Part shown: piece after piece, positions 36,111 through 49,844 of the stretch | Layout: every line of letters begins with the position of its first letter | How positions within the stretch are numbered: position 1 is the first letter of the stretch | Assembly: GCA_964017145.1 (NCBI GenBank) | Contig: OZ024848.1 | Coordinates: 2,740,501-2,804,500, forward strand | DNA from: Agrocybe praecox | Lineage: Eukaryota; Basidiomycota; Agaricomycetes; Agaricales; Agrocybaceae | DNA: 64,000 nucleotides | Direction of reading: 5' to 3' | Notes under the pieces: generated by a model | The model's database searches: none | What the model was told of the DNA's origin: nothing | Seen by the model: only the letters and a program-made list of their open reading frames with translations | Translations under genes and position numbers: made by a program

Positions 36111-37726
36111 CCACATTTTCTACGTACCTACACGAATAGATATTCTTCTTCAAAACAAGAATTGATATTTTTTCATATTTCGGCTTGTCCATTTGTCCAT
36201 AAACAATGTCGCACTTAAATTGGCATCCCAAGGAAGAAGGGAATAGATAGAGATTCTATGGCCAAATATATTGTGGTTACGGACCACGAAATACAGCGCT
36301 GGACACCGGAATGGGTATCATTTGAACGTCATAACACGGCTGAGACACGCGAGATGTCGAGTCCTATTTTGAGAGTGCCAGATCGACAGGGAATGGACTG
36401 GACCGGTCTGAGATCCGAGGCCTGAGGTCTCATTGCGCCTATGACCCCGTCGGTCAGACTTTCTGAGTCCGTTTTACTTTGGCACAACGCTCTGCGCAGG
36501 AAGTAACTTCAGGGAGAATCAGCATAACACGTACTAGATGAGGCTGAGGTGTCACTTCGCTTCGGCACAGAGACGCATATGAGCACCTGTTGAGCCTCTA
36601 TATGGCGAGAAATTTATAAAATTATTCAAAAATAAGGTAGGAAGAAAGAGCGAGGGCTCAAAAATACGGAAGCTGGCCTCATAAAAATAGAAGAAAGAAT
36701 AAATGTCTTACCCGCCCGAAAACAAAAACGGAATACATTGAAGGACGCTCGATAATTGAGAAGAGGGGCATAGCCACAGACTTTCAAAAGAAACAAACGA
36801 ACTCTTACATTACTATACTTTCAAGCAAATGCACAAGCTCGTGTGTACATGTTTGCTTTTGGATTTTGACGACATATTTCAACGCCATATTCCGACCTCC
36901 TCCATCTCTCCGATTTTGGCGTTATTTTGATGCCTAAACTTTACGCCTATGCTCTAATTCCTCCCTGCCATATGTTTTCCAAACCCTCACTTGTATTTTT
37001 GGAGCCGGAGCGAAGCGAGGTGCATGCCTTATGCCCAAATAGCGATATAACAGTCAATAGAAATCGGGAGTATTTACCCTAAATTACAATGACCGATGAC
37101 CGCCATATGCGCTTCAAAATGTTGTTTTTAATGTACGCGCTGGATGTGACCATTTGAGCACATGATTCACAGAAAAAATTCAAAATTTGCGCGCTCCAGA
37201 AAAATAGCGCAACTTTCCAGTTCACTCACTTCCCGAGCCGAATTTTGGACTTAGCCATTTGGCCATAAAATTCGCGTAATGGGTAAAAGTTCCAATGCGC
37301 GTTGGGCAGGAATTTTTACCCCATGACCGCCCTTGCTCGGGTAATGAAATCTGTATAAATAGCGAAGAGGGGTTAGTACCATGCTATATTTATACCAACA
37401 GGTTTATCAACAATCCAATGTTGTCTTCTAGCTGAAATTTAGTCCTGTGGCGGATATTCTTGACTCTGCACCTGCTTTTATAAATCCTTATTCATTACGG
37501 GTCGCACCTGTGGTGTCAAGAAAGGGAATATGATAAAAGTCCAAATTTTGGACCACGTAACGGAGGATTGTCACATACTAATGAGCCCTGGTTGCCTGAT
37601 GAGTTACAGTTAAATAATGTAACACGATCTAGCAGGCGTGAGTGAACCGAGAACGCAGAGAGTGGGCGGGTATATAGGGAGGTCTAACCATTACTTTTCC
37701 TATAACACGACTTCCACCGGCCTTCT
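36111..37726. other. Intergenic with a solo repeat arm upstream of the recombinase gene
   Basis: No gene is seen. At 37066-37345 lies a diverged relative of the terminal arm of the 39543-40550 element, oriented so that its GGCGGTCAT end faces the recombinase gene (TTTTTACCCCATGACCGCCC at about 37316-37335). A second, partial end of the same type is at 37076-37107. Confidence 0.5.
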
Positions 37727-39364
37727 ATGCTATCTCTACAGGGCGTCCACGATGTTCTTGCACTAGAGGCTCATGCGTCTGATATAGTTTTGGAAGTGTC
37801 TTTGGACACTGAACGAGAGGAGGTTTTTCGTACCGAGACCTTCGATCAGGAGGAGGAGACGGATACCACCCTGAAGTCCAGGGGTCTAAACATATTGACA
37901 ATGAAGCCATTAATCAATGAAATATCTGTAGAAGTATCCCAGGCGACATATGCTGCCTATAAGCGGTTAATCCGGTGTTCATGTCTTTGTGTTTTAGCCA
38001 AATCTCACCATATTTTAGGCAAATGGCGAATTATGAACAGTGGGTCCATGATAACTCGCTTCTTAAAGCAGACGAAGCCGTATTCGCGAGCGCCCCGCAC
38101 TCCAATAGTCCTTTCTGGATAATTGCTTTTATTATGGAAAGGTATGTCATTAGGATTGCATAAACGACAGTGTGCGCTGAATTGTCTTATCTTTGTAGTT
38201 GCGACAATCGCAACCCTGATGGAACGTATAAACCTGCAGGAAAGCATATTTCAACTTACAGTCATGCCATGAAGATACGATCATCCTTAACTTATGGATA
38301 CGGTCGAAGCTACGAAGTGGGTAGCAAATGCTGGGAAATGAGACCCGATGGTACATGGTCCGGAAATCCATCAATGTCCACCATTGTGGCTCGGTACATG
38401 GTCTCTTTGAGGAGACGAAAGGTACTTCTCCTGGATATAATGATGTTTAATGTCTAATAGTTAATATTTACAGACAGGAACAGACGGAACAGTCGCCATG
38501 AGTTCAAAATCAATCACTGACACCATGATAACCAAAATGTATGATTATAATCTTGAAAAGGAAATGGGCACCTCTGTAAACTCTGGCATGAATCAAGCAG
38601 GATACAACGACGCGGAGGAGTGGGGGGGGACCCTAGCGCGTGCTCTAGTCCTTGCTATTGTGACTTTATCTTTCGTTTGTCTCTTGCGTGGCGATGAAGC
38701 CCTCAATATTAGATATGAGGATGTTGTGGTCAATGATGAAGGCATGGTTAGTGTCTACTTAAGATCACGAAAAACAGCCCAATTTGGAGGTACGACGCTT
38801 ATCTTATATCGCTTTCCTCATTTTTAACCTCTAACATATAGAGGGTAAACCTTTTCCTCTTTGGACGCTCCATGAAAGCGAAAAAAGCATCTGTCCAGTA
38901 AGAGCATTGGCAAAATGGCTCTCATTAAGCAAAATATCGTCTGGATATCTCTTCAGATCCCCAGGCATACGGGACCAACCTCCATCTCCCATAATAAATA
39001 AGCCAATTGTAATTATTCTATTCATAATTTGTTTTCTCCGAGCTAATTACTTTGTTAGTCTTCCACAAAATTTCTTGAAATGTTTCGTAACAACCTGCTT
39101 GACATAGGCGTTGACGCAAGTGTATATGGTTTACACAGCATGCGAAGGGGTGGTTGCCAGTGGTTTACCCACATGAAAAACTGGTCCATCGTTCGTATCT
39201 GCGACTGGGGCGGATGGAGCAGAGACGGACAACATGGCATGCTCATGAAATATTTGTTCTCGCTTCATGATGATCCACTTCACCCAAGGGAACACTACTT
39301 TAAGCCTAACCAACCCCTTAATGTTGCATGTCCCCAATGTAACCGTACTTGCCCTTGTTCTTGA
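37727..39364 (+). CDS. Crypton-like tyrosine recombinase, apparently intact
   Basis: Six exons splice without any frame break: 37727-37965, 38019-38141, 38199-38421, 38474-38789, 38842-39008 and 39059-39364. They give 457 residues. Tyrosine recombinases cut and join DNA through a 3'-phosphotyrosine. The catalytic set can be read off: Arg in FVCLLRGDEALNIRYEDV, a beta-hairpin Lys in YLRSRKTAQFG, HxxR in YGLHSMRRGGCQWF, a Trp/His position in WGGWSRDGQHG and the nucleophile in LMKYLFS. An N-terminal region (MANYEQWVHDNSLL) fits the core-binding part. The C-terminus ends in a small Cys cluster (CPQCNRTCPC). No reverse transcriptase or RNase H lies nearby, which argues against a DIRS element and for a Crypton-type DNA element or a domesticated relative. 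The start at 37727 is the first ATG in frame. Confidence 0.8.
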
Positions 39365-39542
39365 AGGGGACTATACATATAGCTATGACTGCATGATGTA
39401 TGGCTACCGTTACGGTGAGGGTGATTTTCGGCCCTATAATCTCGACGGACCTTTTTTTAGTGCAGGGCGCACGGTCTCAAATAGGCCTCACCTCGTTTAT
39501 GTTTAGGTTGATTCTCGCCAGAGAACTAGAGTTAGGTACTTA

Positions 39543-40550
39543 TGGCGGTCATTTAGGGTAAAAATTCCCGCGCACGCTCATTGAGATTTTTACCTTTTGT
39601 TAGGGTCAAAATAGGTCAAAATATGGTTAAGTCCAAATTGTCCCTGAAAGTGTGCGCGGATGCGCGATTTTGGGTCAATCGCGCGACTTTTTTTTTCCGC
39701 GCGCAATTATTTTAATTTAAGTGCAGTCATGTGCGCGAGTATTTGGACCAGCACGCGCATTTATTTTAAGAACGCGCAACACTTTTGTGTGAGTGTGAGC
39801 GCGTGATTTTACTGGCGCGCAATTAATGTGTGCCTGCGTAGTATGCCGGTCTGCTGAAAGTTAAACCACCGTCTGGCACCCCGGCACTTCCAAGAATTTT
39901 AAATTCTTTCTAACGGACGAATTTAAATCTCCGATATATTCTTAACTTTATGTCTCATAAATTATAACCCGCAAGTATCTTACTGATACCAATGGTCTAA
40001 TATATATTTAAAAGCCATCATTTCCTATAGAACCATTTGCATCCAAACAAATATAAGTGTCCAAGTACAAAAGGTAAAGAAGTGATAAGTAAGCACAGGT
40101 GAAGACTCCGAGTGTAAAGTCAGAATGATCTTCATAACATAGTATGTATTTGAATTGTAAATGAAGTCTGTTATATGGCTCCGTTGAAAGCCTTTATGCA
40201 GCCGGATGATCCGACCTTCGGCAACCCGGCACATGCCGTACACATTAATTGCGCGCCAGTAAAATCACGCGCTCACACTCACACAAAAGTGTTGCGCCCA
40301 ATTCTTAAAATAATTGCACGTGCTGGTCCAAATACCCGCGTACATGACTACACTTAAATTAAAATAATTGCGCGCGGAAAAAAAAAGTCGCGCAATTTAC
40401 CCAAAATCGCGCAACTTTCCTGTCCGCTCACACGTTCAGGGAAAATTTTGACTTAACCATATTTAGACCTAATTTGATCCTAATATTGCTCCGAAAGGGT
40501 AAAAACCCCAATAAGCGGTGCGCGGGAATACTTCCCCTATATGACCGCCA
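39543..40550. mobile_element. 1 kb TA-flanked element with long inverted repeats
   Basis: The ends TGGCGGTCATTTAGGGTAAA (39543) and, reverse complemented, TGGCGGTCATATAGGGGAAG (from 40550) begin inverted arms of about 310 bases (39543-39850 and 40235-40550). Inside the arms CGCGCGCAATTATTTTAA and AAAATCACGCGC phrases pair. Both ends are bordered by TA (39541-39542, 40551-40552), a Tc1/mariner-like target duplication. The 390-base spacer holds no transposase. It is a MITE-like, non-autonomous element. A diverged single arm lies at 37066-37345. Confidence 0.75.
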
Positions 40551-42048
40551 TACTAGGGGAACACATCTGTTAGCGCGCACACTAAGCATACGACAGAGAA
40601 TCTTTTACCTCAACTGATATCGTATAGTTGATGTCGAACAACTAGACTCTGAAATTTCCCACATATTGCTAGGAGTGGAATTCCGTCGGCAAGTTTCTCG
40701 ATAGACTCATCGGTACCCTTCGATGAGTGCATACCGGGCTGAGTGCTCTGGAGGTAGAGCAAGAACGACAATCAGAGCAATGAATATGTAAAGTGCAAGG
40801 AGAAATTGGGATTCATATCACAATTTTGCTACGTAGATACAGTTTCTTCCGAATGTAAAATGCAGCATGGACTATAATGGCTAGTCCAATCTATAGTTTG
40901 AAAGGGTAAATCGTAGATACTGTCGACGCTTGAATTCGACCAACAGCCTGTGACAACGTGACCGGAGCAGGGTTCTTGACGAGCAACAGCAGGGCCCCGG
41001 ACCGCGACACAGAGCAACATACCCTCAGGTTGTTGTTCATATTTACTTAATAAACCAGTTATATATGGCTAAACATGTGGATAGTTGAAAATTTCTATTT
41101 GAGAACACCTGAAAAATGTCTTTTAACGACCAAAAATCCCAAATTTAGAAGCAGAAATTCTATTTTGAATGTTTATTATACGGAGATCCCTTATGTGGCC
41201 GTGTCTTGAAGTTGGATCAGAGTACTATACGCTTCTTGTATGTGTATATACATGATTTAACCCTTGAATGCCCCAAAAACCAAAGATTTATGTGCGTGAC
41301 AGACTTGGTCGATCCCGAGCAGCAAGTCTTATTTGTGACGTGACATTTTGGCCCCGGAGCGAAGTAACAGCAAAACGTGACGTGACGTGTTGCTCGAATT
41401 CGAGCGTCGACAGTAATCGCGATATTGTCACGTAAAATTGCACTATTTGTGGATCCCGAGCTAATTTAGACTTGTACCTATACAGTCGAACCCCTCCTAA
41501 CCCATACTTCTATAAACCCATAACCCCTTATAAACCATAGATTTTTCGGTCCACCGAGTTGACGGACAGCCAAATTGGATGAAAAATCCATGGAGTCCGC
41601 ATGCCCCCGTAGCCCATAGCTTTTTGGGACAGAAGCCCATAGGTATGGGTGCTACTTATTTCAGGCATAGTCGCTGCTGGCATCCCGTGGAGATATGTAT
41701 GTATATAAACTCTGACAGGTACACAGGTCATTTATCTAATCTAGTGTCTCCTCGTATATCCCCGAGATCCTTCGGTTGGCGCCAGCAGTGAGTTTATGGA
41801 ATGATGTCAAAAGATTGACAGTTTCAGCCAATCAGTATGGTCAAGCCCCTCCTAATTCATGGCCCTCGGTAGACGTCCCAATTATGGGTTATGGTTCTAT
41901 GGAGCTATGCTATAAATAACTGTCAAGGATATTTGCGAAATTCTGATACGATGTTGTAGAAATCAGCACTATTTCAAGATGTTAGACATTCCTGCGCCAT
42001 GTAGCAGTAGGCCCAAAAGAATGATATTATCCGGCACCATAACCTTGT
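40551..42048. other. Intergenic with decayed transposon ends
   Basis: TA followed by CAGTCGAACCCCTCCTAACC at 41481-41502, with CCCATA/TATAACCC motifs, resembles the end of a pogo/Tc1-like element. Similar ends in the same orientation occur near 41835 (CAGTATGGTCAAGCCCCTCC) and 63886 (CAGTCAACCTGTCTTATCCC). No matching opposite end or transposase is seen, so these are remnants. Confidence 0.45.
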
Positions 42049-45000
42049 ACGGTAAATAACATTCAAGAAACGTTTTCTCAAAAGAAATTGATCGAAGCAG
42101 TGATATATTCAGGTTAGACTGATTCGATTCACTGAAGACCCCGTCACCGATGCTGCGAGATTCTTTCGCCCTTGAGTTAGCTCTAAATCCAAGTGTGTAG
42201 AGCACGGTCAACCTTCCTGTTCATCAATTATTGCTGGTCTCTGGCCTGATCATATCCGGTTAGGTGATGGGTGGATAATATGCAGGTGGCGCCTTGAGCT
42301 GGGTGGTGAAAGAGGCTATTCCTGAATATTACGGACTATAAGAGTTAAAGATTCCACCCTGATTTTGTCCATATATGATATATGTGCTCATTCTAAAATA
42401 AATAAATAATGCAAGTAATGGCAGCATCGGGCATATCCCGAGAATATTGACCATGAGCGATGTACATGAGCTAAGAGTGAATTTCTGTTCTGACGTCTAA
42501 TTCTATAGTGTGGGGAGGCTTAAAAAAAGCGGTGAATCTGCGTCTCACATGTACGAACCGTTCCTCGGCAGACTATGGCTTACCCCGGCGCTTCTTCAGG
42601 TCGCCAACCACTGTCTATTTGGCCGTGTAATTCCAACCTGCGTCTTGTTAGTAGTGTTAATTTTATTCTGTTCAGGTTTTCATAAAAAAAGCTGAGTACG
42701 ACATATACTTATGGAATAGATTGCTCGATAACGCCCAGGAATTACTTCACAAAGCACCCGTCAAGAATATGGCCAACACATTACGGTTTGTCTGCTGCCT
42801 GACACGGTGACATCCGTATTGACTTCTTTTAATCGCACAGCTATTGATCACCAACCGGTTTTCATCGGTTTGCGCGTCGGTAGGATTGGAGTGCCACGCC
42901 GCACATCAAGGATGGATAGAGTCTAGAGGATGTAAGGTTACTTATACGAGGGATCCACGGTGAGTACTCGCGCAATATTGGGTGGAGGAGAATCGCAGAA
43001 TAATTCACCGCAGAACGACTGGACCCAGTTTCCAACTTGTGTTTAGGCCCATTCGCGCAGCCACTGGATGCTTCGTACTCGTACACAAACCATCTTCAAG
43101 CGAATCGTCCGTGGTTGGAGTCGGAAGACACCAGAGAACAATCCGACACGTTACGGTTCGCGATATTTCATCCTTAGAAGAAATTCTCTGCGCTACGGTG
43201 TGCATCGCGTGCTGCGCTGCTCGCTTAAAAAGACTGGATTCGAGCCTACAGGACTGAGGGATCCACAGTGAGTGCCCGTACAATATTGCTCGGAGGTGAA
43301 TCGCATAATAATGTGTTATATTTCACCGCAGAACGACTGGACCCAGTTTCCAACCTGTGTTCAGACCCATTCGCGCAGCCACTGGATGCATCGTACACGA
43401 ACCATCTTCCAGCGAACCGTCCGTGGCCAAACTTGGAAAGAACCAGAGCACGGTCCGATCGTTTACGTTCCCCCCTTACATGATCATCCCACTCCACGAT
43501 GCGAGAAAAGAAAAAGCGAGGGCACAGTGACTGCACTGAGCACGTCTCGCACTGTCACAAACAAAGGGCAGGGAAGCATAAATCAGGGAAAGAAGAAAGA
43601 CTATGGTGCCATCGCGCTGAGATGTGTCAAATCTACACGGGCCATGTGTGCGAGCGGCGGACGTTCGAGTATATCGCGAATCTTGAATGTTCCATCAAGC
43701 GCCCAGCCATTTATACTTCGCAGATAAACGGATGCGCGATATCCCGCATTGGAGTTCTTCTCGTATGTTGCATCATGGGGGAAAGACGTCGTATGCCAAA
43801 AGAGCACCAAAAACGGTTTCCACAATCACCAAAATGATTTCCAACACGAGATATGCCCCGCAGTGCGGACACTGGCACTACTGGGTGAAATCTGCAGTCC
43901 GAAACATCCGACGATTGGCATCAACTTGCCTTTTCACATAGCATCCGCCGAAAAGCATGGTTTGGGTTGCCCCGTCTCGTGGCAGCGACAGAACTGACTT
44001 CAACTGACTTGGGAGGGCAGGAAACAGAACCGTGGTGTGGCCGGAGTTTTGGTTAGCACGAAGAAGTAAAACTCACAGAATTCTCCACCCGATAGCGCCT
44101 ACTTTCCCAAAAGACATAGCGGCACTTCTGATATCATACGTTCTCCAATATTAGACGGATGCATGCGGCCGAGTCCTGAAAGTACGTTCTGACGCACTTC
44201 GTTTATCGGTAAGCATTTATGCCTTCGACCAATCACGCATCATTACTGTTGATGACGCAGGACCTCCCCAGCTACACGAGAAAGCTGTCAGCGCAGCTCG
44301 TATCGAGCGAAGGACCCACCTGGTAAACGGTAAAACTCACATCATGAACGCTCTTCTCTGAACTCTTTCCCTCAGACCACTCCGCAACATTACACCATGC
44401 CTTCCAAAAGGTCCTGCTCGATATCATGGGGGTGTTTTAGTCGCTGCCGGTGTCGGGAGATGGATATTTACACCTATGGTGATTGATAGTAATTGCAGGC
44501 GGGACTAGCAGGGCAAGTTGTCCTCGAAATCACCTACTGGACACATATTCACCGGATTGCAGCAGCCTTCTTCGACTTGGATCATGAAGGGCACAAGAAG
44601 GAAGTTGAGCTATGGGTTTTAACAAAAGGGTAAAGAGTGTAAATTTATAACTTACTTCATGGCTGTTCTGACAACGTTCTCTCAGACCAATCCGCGACAT
44701 TACTGCATGCATTCCGAAAGGTCGAGCTCGACAGCATGAGGGGTTCAGCGTATGAAGAAAGTTAGAGGTTTCTCTCAGATCGATGCGGTTTCTTCATCGT
44801 TGTAATCCTTGTATACGACAGCTAACTGCCACCAAATTGTGTAGGGAAATGAGCGAAAAATGCCAGATATTAGTCAGCAATGAGCATCAGAAATAAATTC
44901 CCCTCCCCGGCTCCAACCATGAATGATCCAGCTGGTCCAATCGACTTTGAGAATTCTCCAATATATTATAAGCTATCCTAACTGTATTCTTTCAAAGACA

Positions 45001-48000
45001 TCAAAAATAAACAGCATATTTGTCGCTCTGATACATATCCATCGTTAACAGAATTCGGGGCTCCAAAGTTCTACAATTCTTGTCGCTTCCATTTTATTGC
45101 TGAAATTAAACAATTAGAGAACTTGTAAAAACACGCCACAAGTTTGACTCACAAAAACCGAATAATCTTGGAACTGCTTTTGCATCGCTCAAGAGCGATG
45201 ATATAGCCTCTAATGCACTCATAGAGAAGGGCGCGTTCATCCTTATTGGCCTGTTAGCGGGTTCGTTAACGCACAAAGAGACAGTATGGAAAGTAGTGCC
45301 TTACGGTTTTCCACACACTGGAAATCAATTGCCTCCCGGTGACAGACAAAGCCAAGTTTACGATCATGGCGCGACGACCTCTCCTTGCCAGCCGTGTCAA
45401 TTATATATTACTGCCAAAAAAAAAATTTGAAATACCCTTCAGCAGGCTGGCACATCCGCCTGACAGATTTTCCAAGCGTCTCCGAGTTTCCCCCATTCAG
45501 GGCTTTGATAACGGAATTGGACGCTTCCTTGTTCATCGCGAACTCGAGCAGTCCATCCAGGAGGCGATCAACGGTCACGTGCTTGTGTTTCTCTGATCCA
45601 TATTCAAGAACTAAGTTCGATGGTTATACACCTTTTGACGAGACAAGTTAGAAAGCAATATACTACCCACCATCTTGGATGCAGTAAGATCCCCACTGGT
45701 TTTTTACTACTTCTTTGAAGGCAGCACGGCCGAGCAGTTCGTCCGCAACGTCGTCTTTGAAACCCGCCTTGGAACTTTGAAATACATGCTAAATTTTGAC
45801 TTTAACCCATCATGCATCAGCTCCTAATACAAACGAAGAATATCACCTGAACAATGAGGGACCCTGTTTCACGACAAGCAAGACCAGCCCATTTACCTTC
45901 CAAGGACTTGATGAGACTGGGTAAATTAATCACGAGTAAATGTATGCCATACTAACGTCGAGAGGCAAAACATACTGTACAAAGATAGGAGGTGCAGGAG
46001 GAGTCCAAGAAAGCTCCATTATCTGAGAAGATCCCAATTTAAGATCAAAAGCGTGAATGAATAGGTAAGACACTTACTTTACTCCAAATATGGGAACCAT
46101 GTTGATCTAGCAAGGTCTTAGCCGGATCGCCTAGAAGTTCGGAGACAATGAGAATGCGGATATCTTCCTCGCAATCCAAAGCCTTTTTCAATACGTGACA
46201 CCCATAGTAGTTTGTGCCCAGGTCAATAACACGGCCGCTAAACTAATATTCATCGCAGTTTGTTTGGGGCGGAATATGCTGCAACGTACCGCATACAAGC
46301 GATGATTTTGCGTTTTTCTTCGGGAGTAGATGATTTTTCTAAGCATAGTTGAACAGTGAAATTTCCAAGTCTATATATACGTTAACAGTTGTATGAAAAA
46401 AAGAAACAATATTCTCACTGATGCGTTATCATTTCGAATCCACGATCGCATATAGCGTCCACAATCTTCCCGCGTTCTTTAATATTGGCGACCTTCATTT
46501 TTTGCTGGAGGAAGATTGAGGCTTGTTGATCAGAACACTCGATAATCCGATCCACGAACAGGTGGTATGAAGGAGAGCACGAAGGATGAAGCAACGAAAG
46601 AAAGCTCATGGGCTGAAGAGCGCATACATAAGAGTATCTAAGCCGAAATACGAAAGGCGAGACGTACTTTCAGGAAGCTTTGAAATAATTGGGATATAAA
46701 ATACTGCTGTTGATAAACAAAAAAGGATCGCAGCTGTTCGTTACGACCCTGAGTGCCATCCAAATCAAAGTTTGACGCCATAGGTGTCCCAGCAGCAGCA
46801 GCAGCAGAATGACGCGGGTCACTAGGGCATGCAACGTGTTGGTGAGTGGGGTACACTTGTTGGTTCTGACTCATTCTCGCGTCCATGAAAGGAATACATC
46901 CAGCTTCTGTGCGACCGGGCGACGGAAAATTGTGGAACAAGTTCGCCGTGTGAGATTGAGATAAATAATGAACATACTGTCCAGCAGTAGAGGAGAGTGT
47001 AGGAGGTTCTATGGAAGGTTCGGAAAAAGGCAAGTTGACATTGTTACTAGCGAGAGGTTGACGGGACAGATGTTTAAAATGGGGAAGCGGAGGACGAGAT
47101 GCTGAAATTTTTGGAAGAGAGTGAAGTTTGACGTCCAAAGTCCTTCCATTGGGGAAAGGAGCGGGAAGTGTTGGTGGTACAGAAGGGAGGGATAAATTTG
47201 TGGAAGTTGGGCAGATGTCCACACTCTGAGCCAAATGTTCTGCCTGGTGGCGACCAGAAAACGGACCGGGTAAATTCCAGTTCAGCGTCGGAAGCAACTG
47301 TTTGACGTTTCGGTAGCAGGACTCGTATAAGTTACCGTTAATCGAAAGAAAGAAGGGAAAAAAAACTAACCTTTTCATCGTATTCAGGACTCGGCATCCT
47401 TGGTCCATCTCCGACTACTCCGAATTTTCCGTTGTCCCGTTGGGTGGTTTGAGGAGTGAAAATTTTCCCCTCCAAGCTCATACTGTAATGCTGGGGCATA
47501 AAGAAACCATTGCGAACGTCGCAGCCAAAAAATTGTGTTTCTGGGCCTCCGATGGAATATTCCAGCTTCCTCAACCACGTTACATCATCTTGGTGAGGTT
47601 GAAGAGCCCAAATCGTGGAGCCAAAATGACTCGATGGATGATGCTCGAATGATTCATAGAAGGTATCGTCACGGTATGTCTGAGTATAATCCATCGAGGG
47701 AAGGAGCATGCGACGGTTTAGAGTAAATTATCTGAGGAACTAGGGAAGAAAAGGGCGAAGACAAGAATCTTTCGAGAATGATTCAAAAATTAGACCTGCT
47801 CCGAAAATTAAATCGCAAATTAAAAATAGAGTAGAGCATGTGCCGAATGACAAAATATGAGTAGAGTAGGACAGACGGACAGGGGATATTTCGAGAACGT
47901 GCAAAACACATTTCTCACTATTTCAATAGAGTACCCCCTGAAACGCCTTCAAGATGACCCGTAGACCTTCCTAAGTATTACCTGGGAAAATACCTATTGT

Positions 48001-48885
48001 TCAACGCCCATAATAGACAAAGTCTCGAGGCAGAACTCAGAGTTATTTTCTAAAGATCTTAGCTTCGTTGAGAATATCACCATATGGGACGACTTTGCAG
48101 GTACCGGAGATAGGTCTAGCCAGACCTGAATATCGTATTCGCCCGTCTGGGAGGATCAGTTCGTGCTGAGTATATACTGGCAGTCCGTTCGTCACTCGGT
48201 TATGATATTCGGCATTGGTCTAACTTGTTTTTGTCAAAATAATATGTCATGATCGCCATTTATTTTTACAGTGCAATGGTCTAGTGAACTTCAAGTTATT
48301 ATGCTTATATTCTCTTCTTTCTACTATTACGAATGGACATTACCCTGAAGCAGAATGACTTTGAATTCGGTAAATGCGTCTCTGTTTTTTTTTCTGTTTC
48401 AAGCAAGTACGTTGTAAGAAGGACTAGGTAATAGTAGGGATAGTCGTATTAGCTCACTCTGGAAGTGATTGACGGAATGCAGAGCAATCATAAGGGGGAG
48501 CGTTACTACATACAGTAATTTTAGATCGTAGGGAGCCTCCCTTTGAGCAAGGCCATACGCCCCTCGCTAATTGATCAAAGTTCATATGCCTTGCCATAGA
48601 TTATTTATACACACCTCTATACAAACGCTTACAGTAAGTACACGCAGCTCTACGCTCTTCATTAATAACATAAAAGATATTCCGCCACTCGGGTCTGGAG
48701 ACCCACCAGAGAAAGGACAACCTAGACCGTGAGGGGATAGCGGTGATGAAGAAAGAAAAAGTGACGCAATATTTGAGTGGACTAGTTCGGTAGGTGCGGA
48801 AGTCTGTGGCGGGGGTCAGGAATGTCGAATGACATAGAAGCGCAGCATCCAAGTGAAGGGCGCATTCGGGCTAGCCCAGAGAAAT
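42049..48885. repeat. Large direct segmental duplication, right copy
   Basis: Counterpart of 2689-9925. It contains a shorter tandem block (GGATCCAC at 42951 and 43259), the same unassigned region, and the intact PUF gene. About 145 bases at 42660-42810 are absent from the left copy. The roughly 1.1 kb of flanking non-coding DNA at 47710-48830 is almost identical to its partner. Confidence 0.9.
45149..47709 (-). CDS. PUF (Pumilio-family) RNA-binding protein, intact copy
   Basis: Eleven exons splice to an uninterrupted 657-residue protein: 47371-47709, 46668-47297, 46419-46612, 46290-46370, 46078-46237, 45976-46022, 45847-45916, 45671-45767, 45436-45610, 45305-45383 and 45149-45250. The first ~320 residues are Pro/Ser/Gln-rich and disordered. 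The rest shows Pumilio-type helical repeats: QQASIFLQQKMKV, THQLGNFTVQLCLE, YYGCHVLKKALDCEED, QHGSHIWSK, CRETGSLIVQ, NQWGSYCIQDVLEYG, NKEASNSVIKAL and CKSSSKIIRFL. PUF proteins bind 3' UTRs in the cytoplasm and control mRNA decay, translation or localisation. The repeat after GSLIVQ looks a few residues short compared with my memory of the family. The start is the first ATG of the frame. The left duplicate is decayed, so this copy alone appears able to give a full protein; a further parental copy may exist outside the window. Confidence 0.8.
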
Positions 48886-49844
48886 TTTCTACACACATTT
48901 CCATTCTGATAGTATATCGTACCGAAATATACCTACAACAATATTCTGGACGCGTCGAAGGGAAATAGAATGATCACACATGTGAAGGAACTAAACCCCG
49001 CCACTTCCAATACTCTCACCCAGTAATATTAATCATAGAATCGTCAATCCTCTGGAAACCTGTGTTGCTAAATATCATCGGTCGATCTCATAATTTAGTA
49101 GACTCTAGAAAGCTCGGACATACATGATTAATAATGGACAGCAAAGCCTAACTTGTACTACACGTCTTCTGCAAGATCTAATTGACCACCCTTCTCTTTC
49201 GCTGTCGGTTCCTTTGCCCCACGGATCATTGAGATGAAAAACTCAGGCGGATGGTTCTTCTTATACACAAGAATATTATGTCCAAATGCGCGTCTGTGAA
49301 TAGCAGAAATCATAGTGATGTTGTTGATGAAATGCCCAGTTTGTTAAAGCTAAATGCTACGATGACAAGATGGCGGCTATCGATTTTCGGGATTAACGGA
49401 AGTGGCGCTGGAGCAGTCCAGGATGCAGCTGGATGGCGTAGCTGGGCTCTGAAGCGCGTCTAGAAGCCTCGCACGATGGCATTAGCGGTGAAGGAATGAT
49501 TGGATTCGGGTATGTACGCGTCGGGGTCACATATCTGTATGTACACATCTAATGTAATCAGACTGGCGCAGGTTGCACTGCCACAGCGCATGCCGCAAAA
49601 GAATAAAAGTGGAGAAAAAAAAACAAAAGATAGAGCACATAAGGTGCAAATGAGGGTGCATGTGGAATGATGGTATCGGTACATAGCATTGGCTGACGGC
49701 AGGTACAATATTGGGGGTGTTTTTCAGGAGAACAACTTCCTAACAGGAAATCCACGCGGATAAGAAGTAGTAGAATCAGAAGGGTAGGAACACGTGAGGA
49801 AATTGAAAATATGCTAGGACAAGGAGAAATGCGCGAAGAGATTC
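48886..49844. other. Intergenic, nothing recognised
   Basis: Short frames only. This lies between the duplication end and the 3' end of the next minus-strand gene. Confidence 0.35.
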
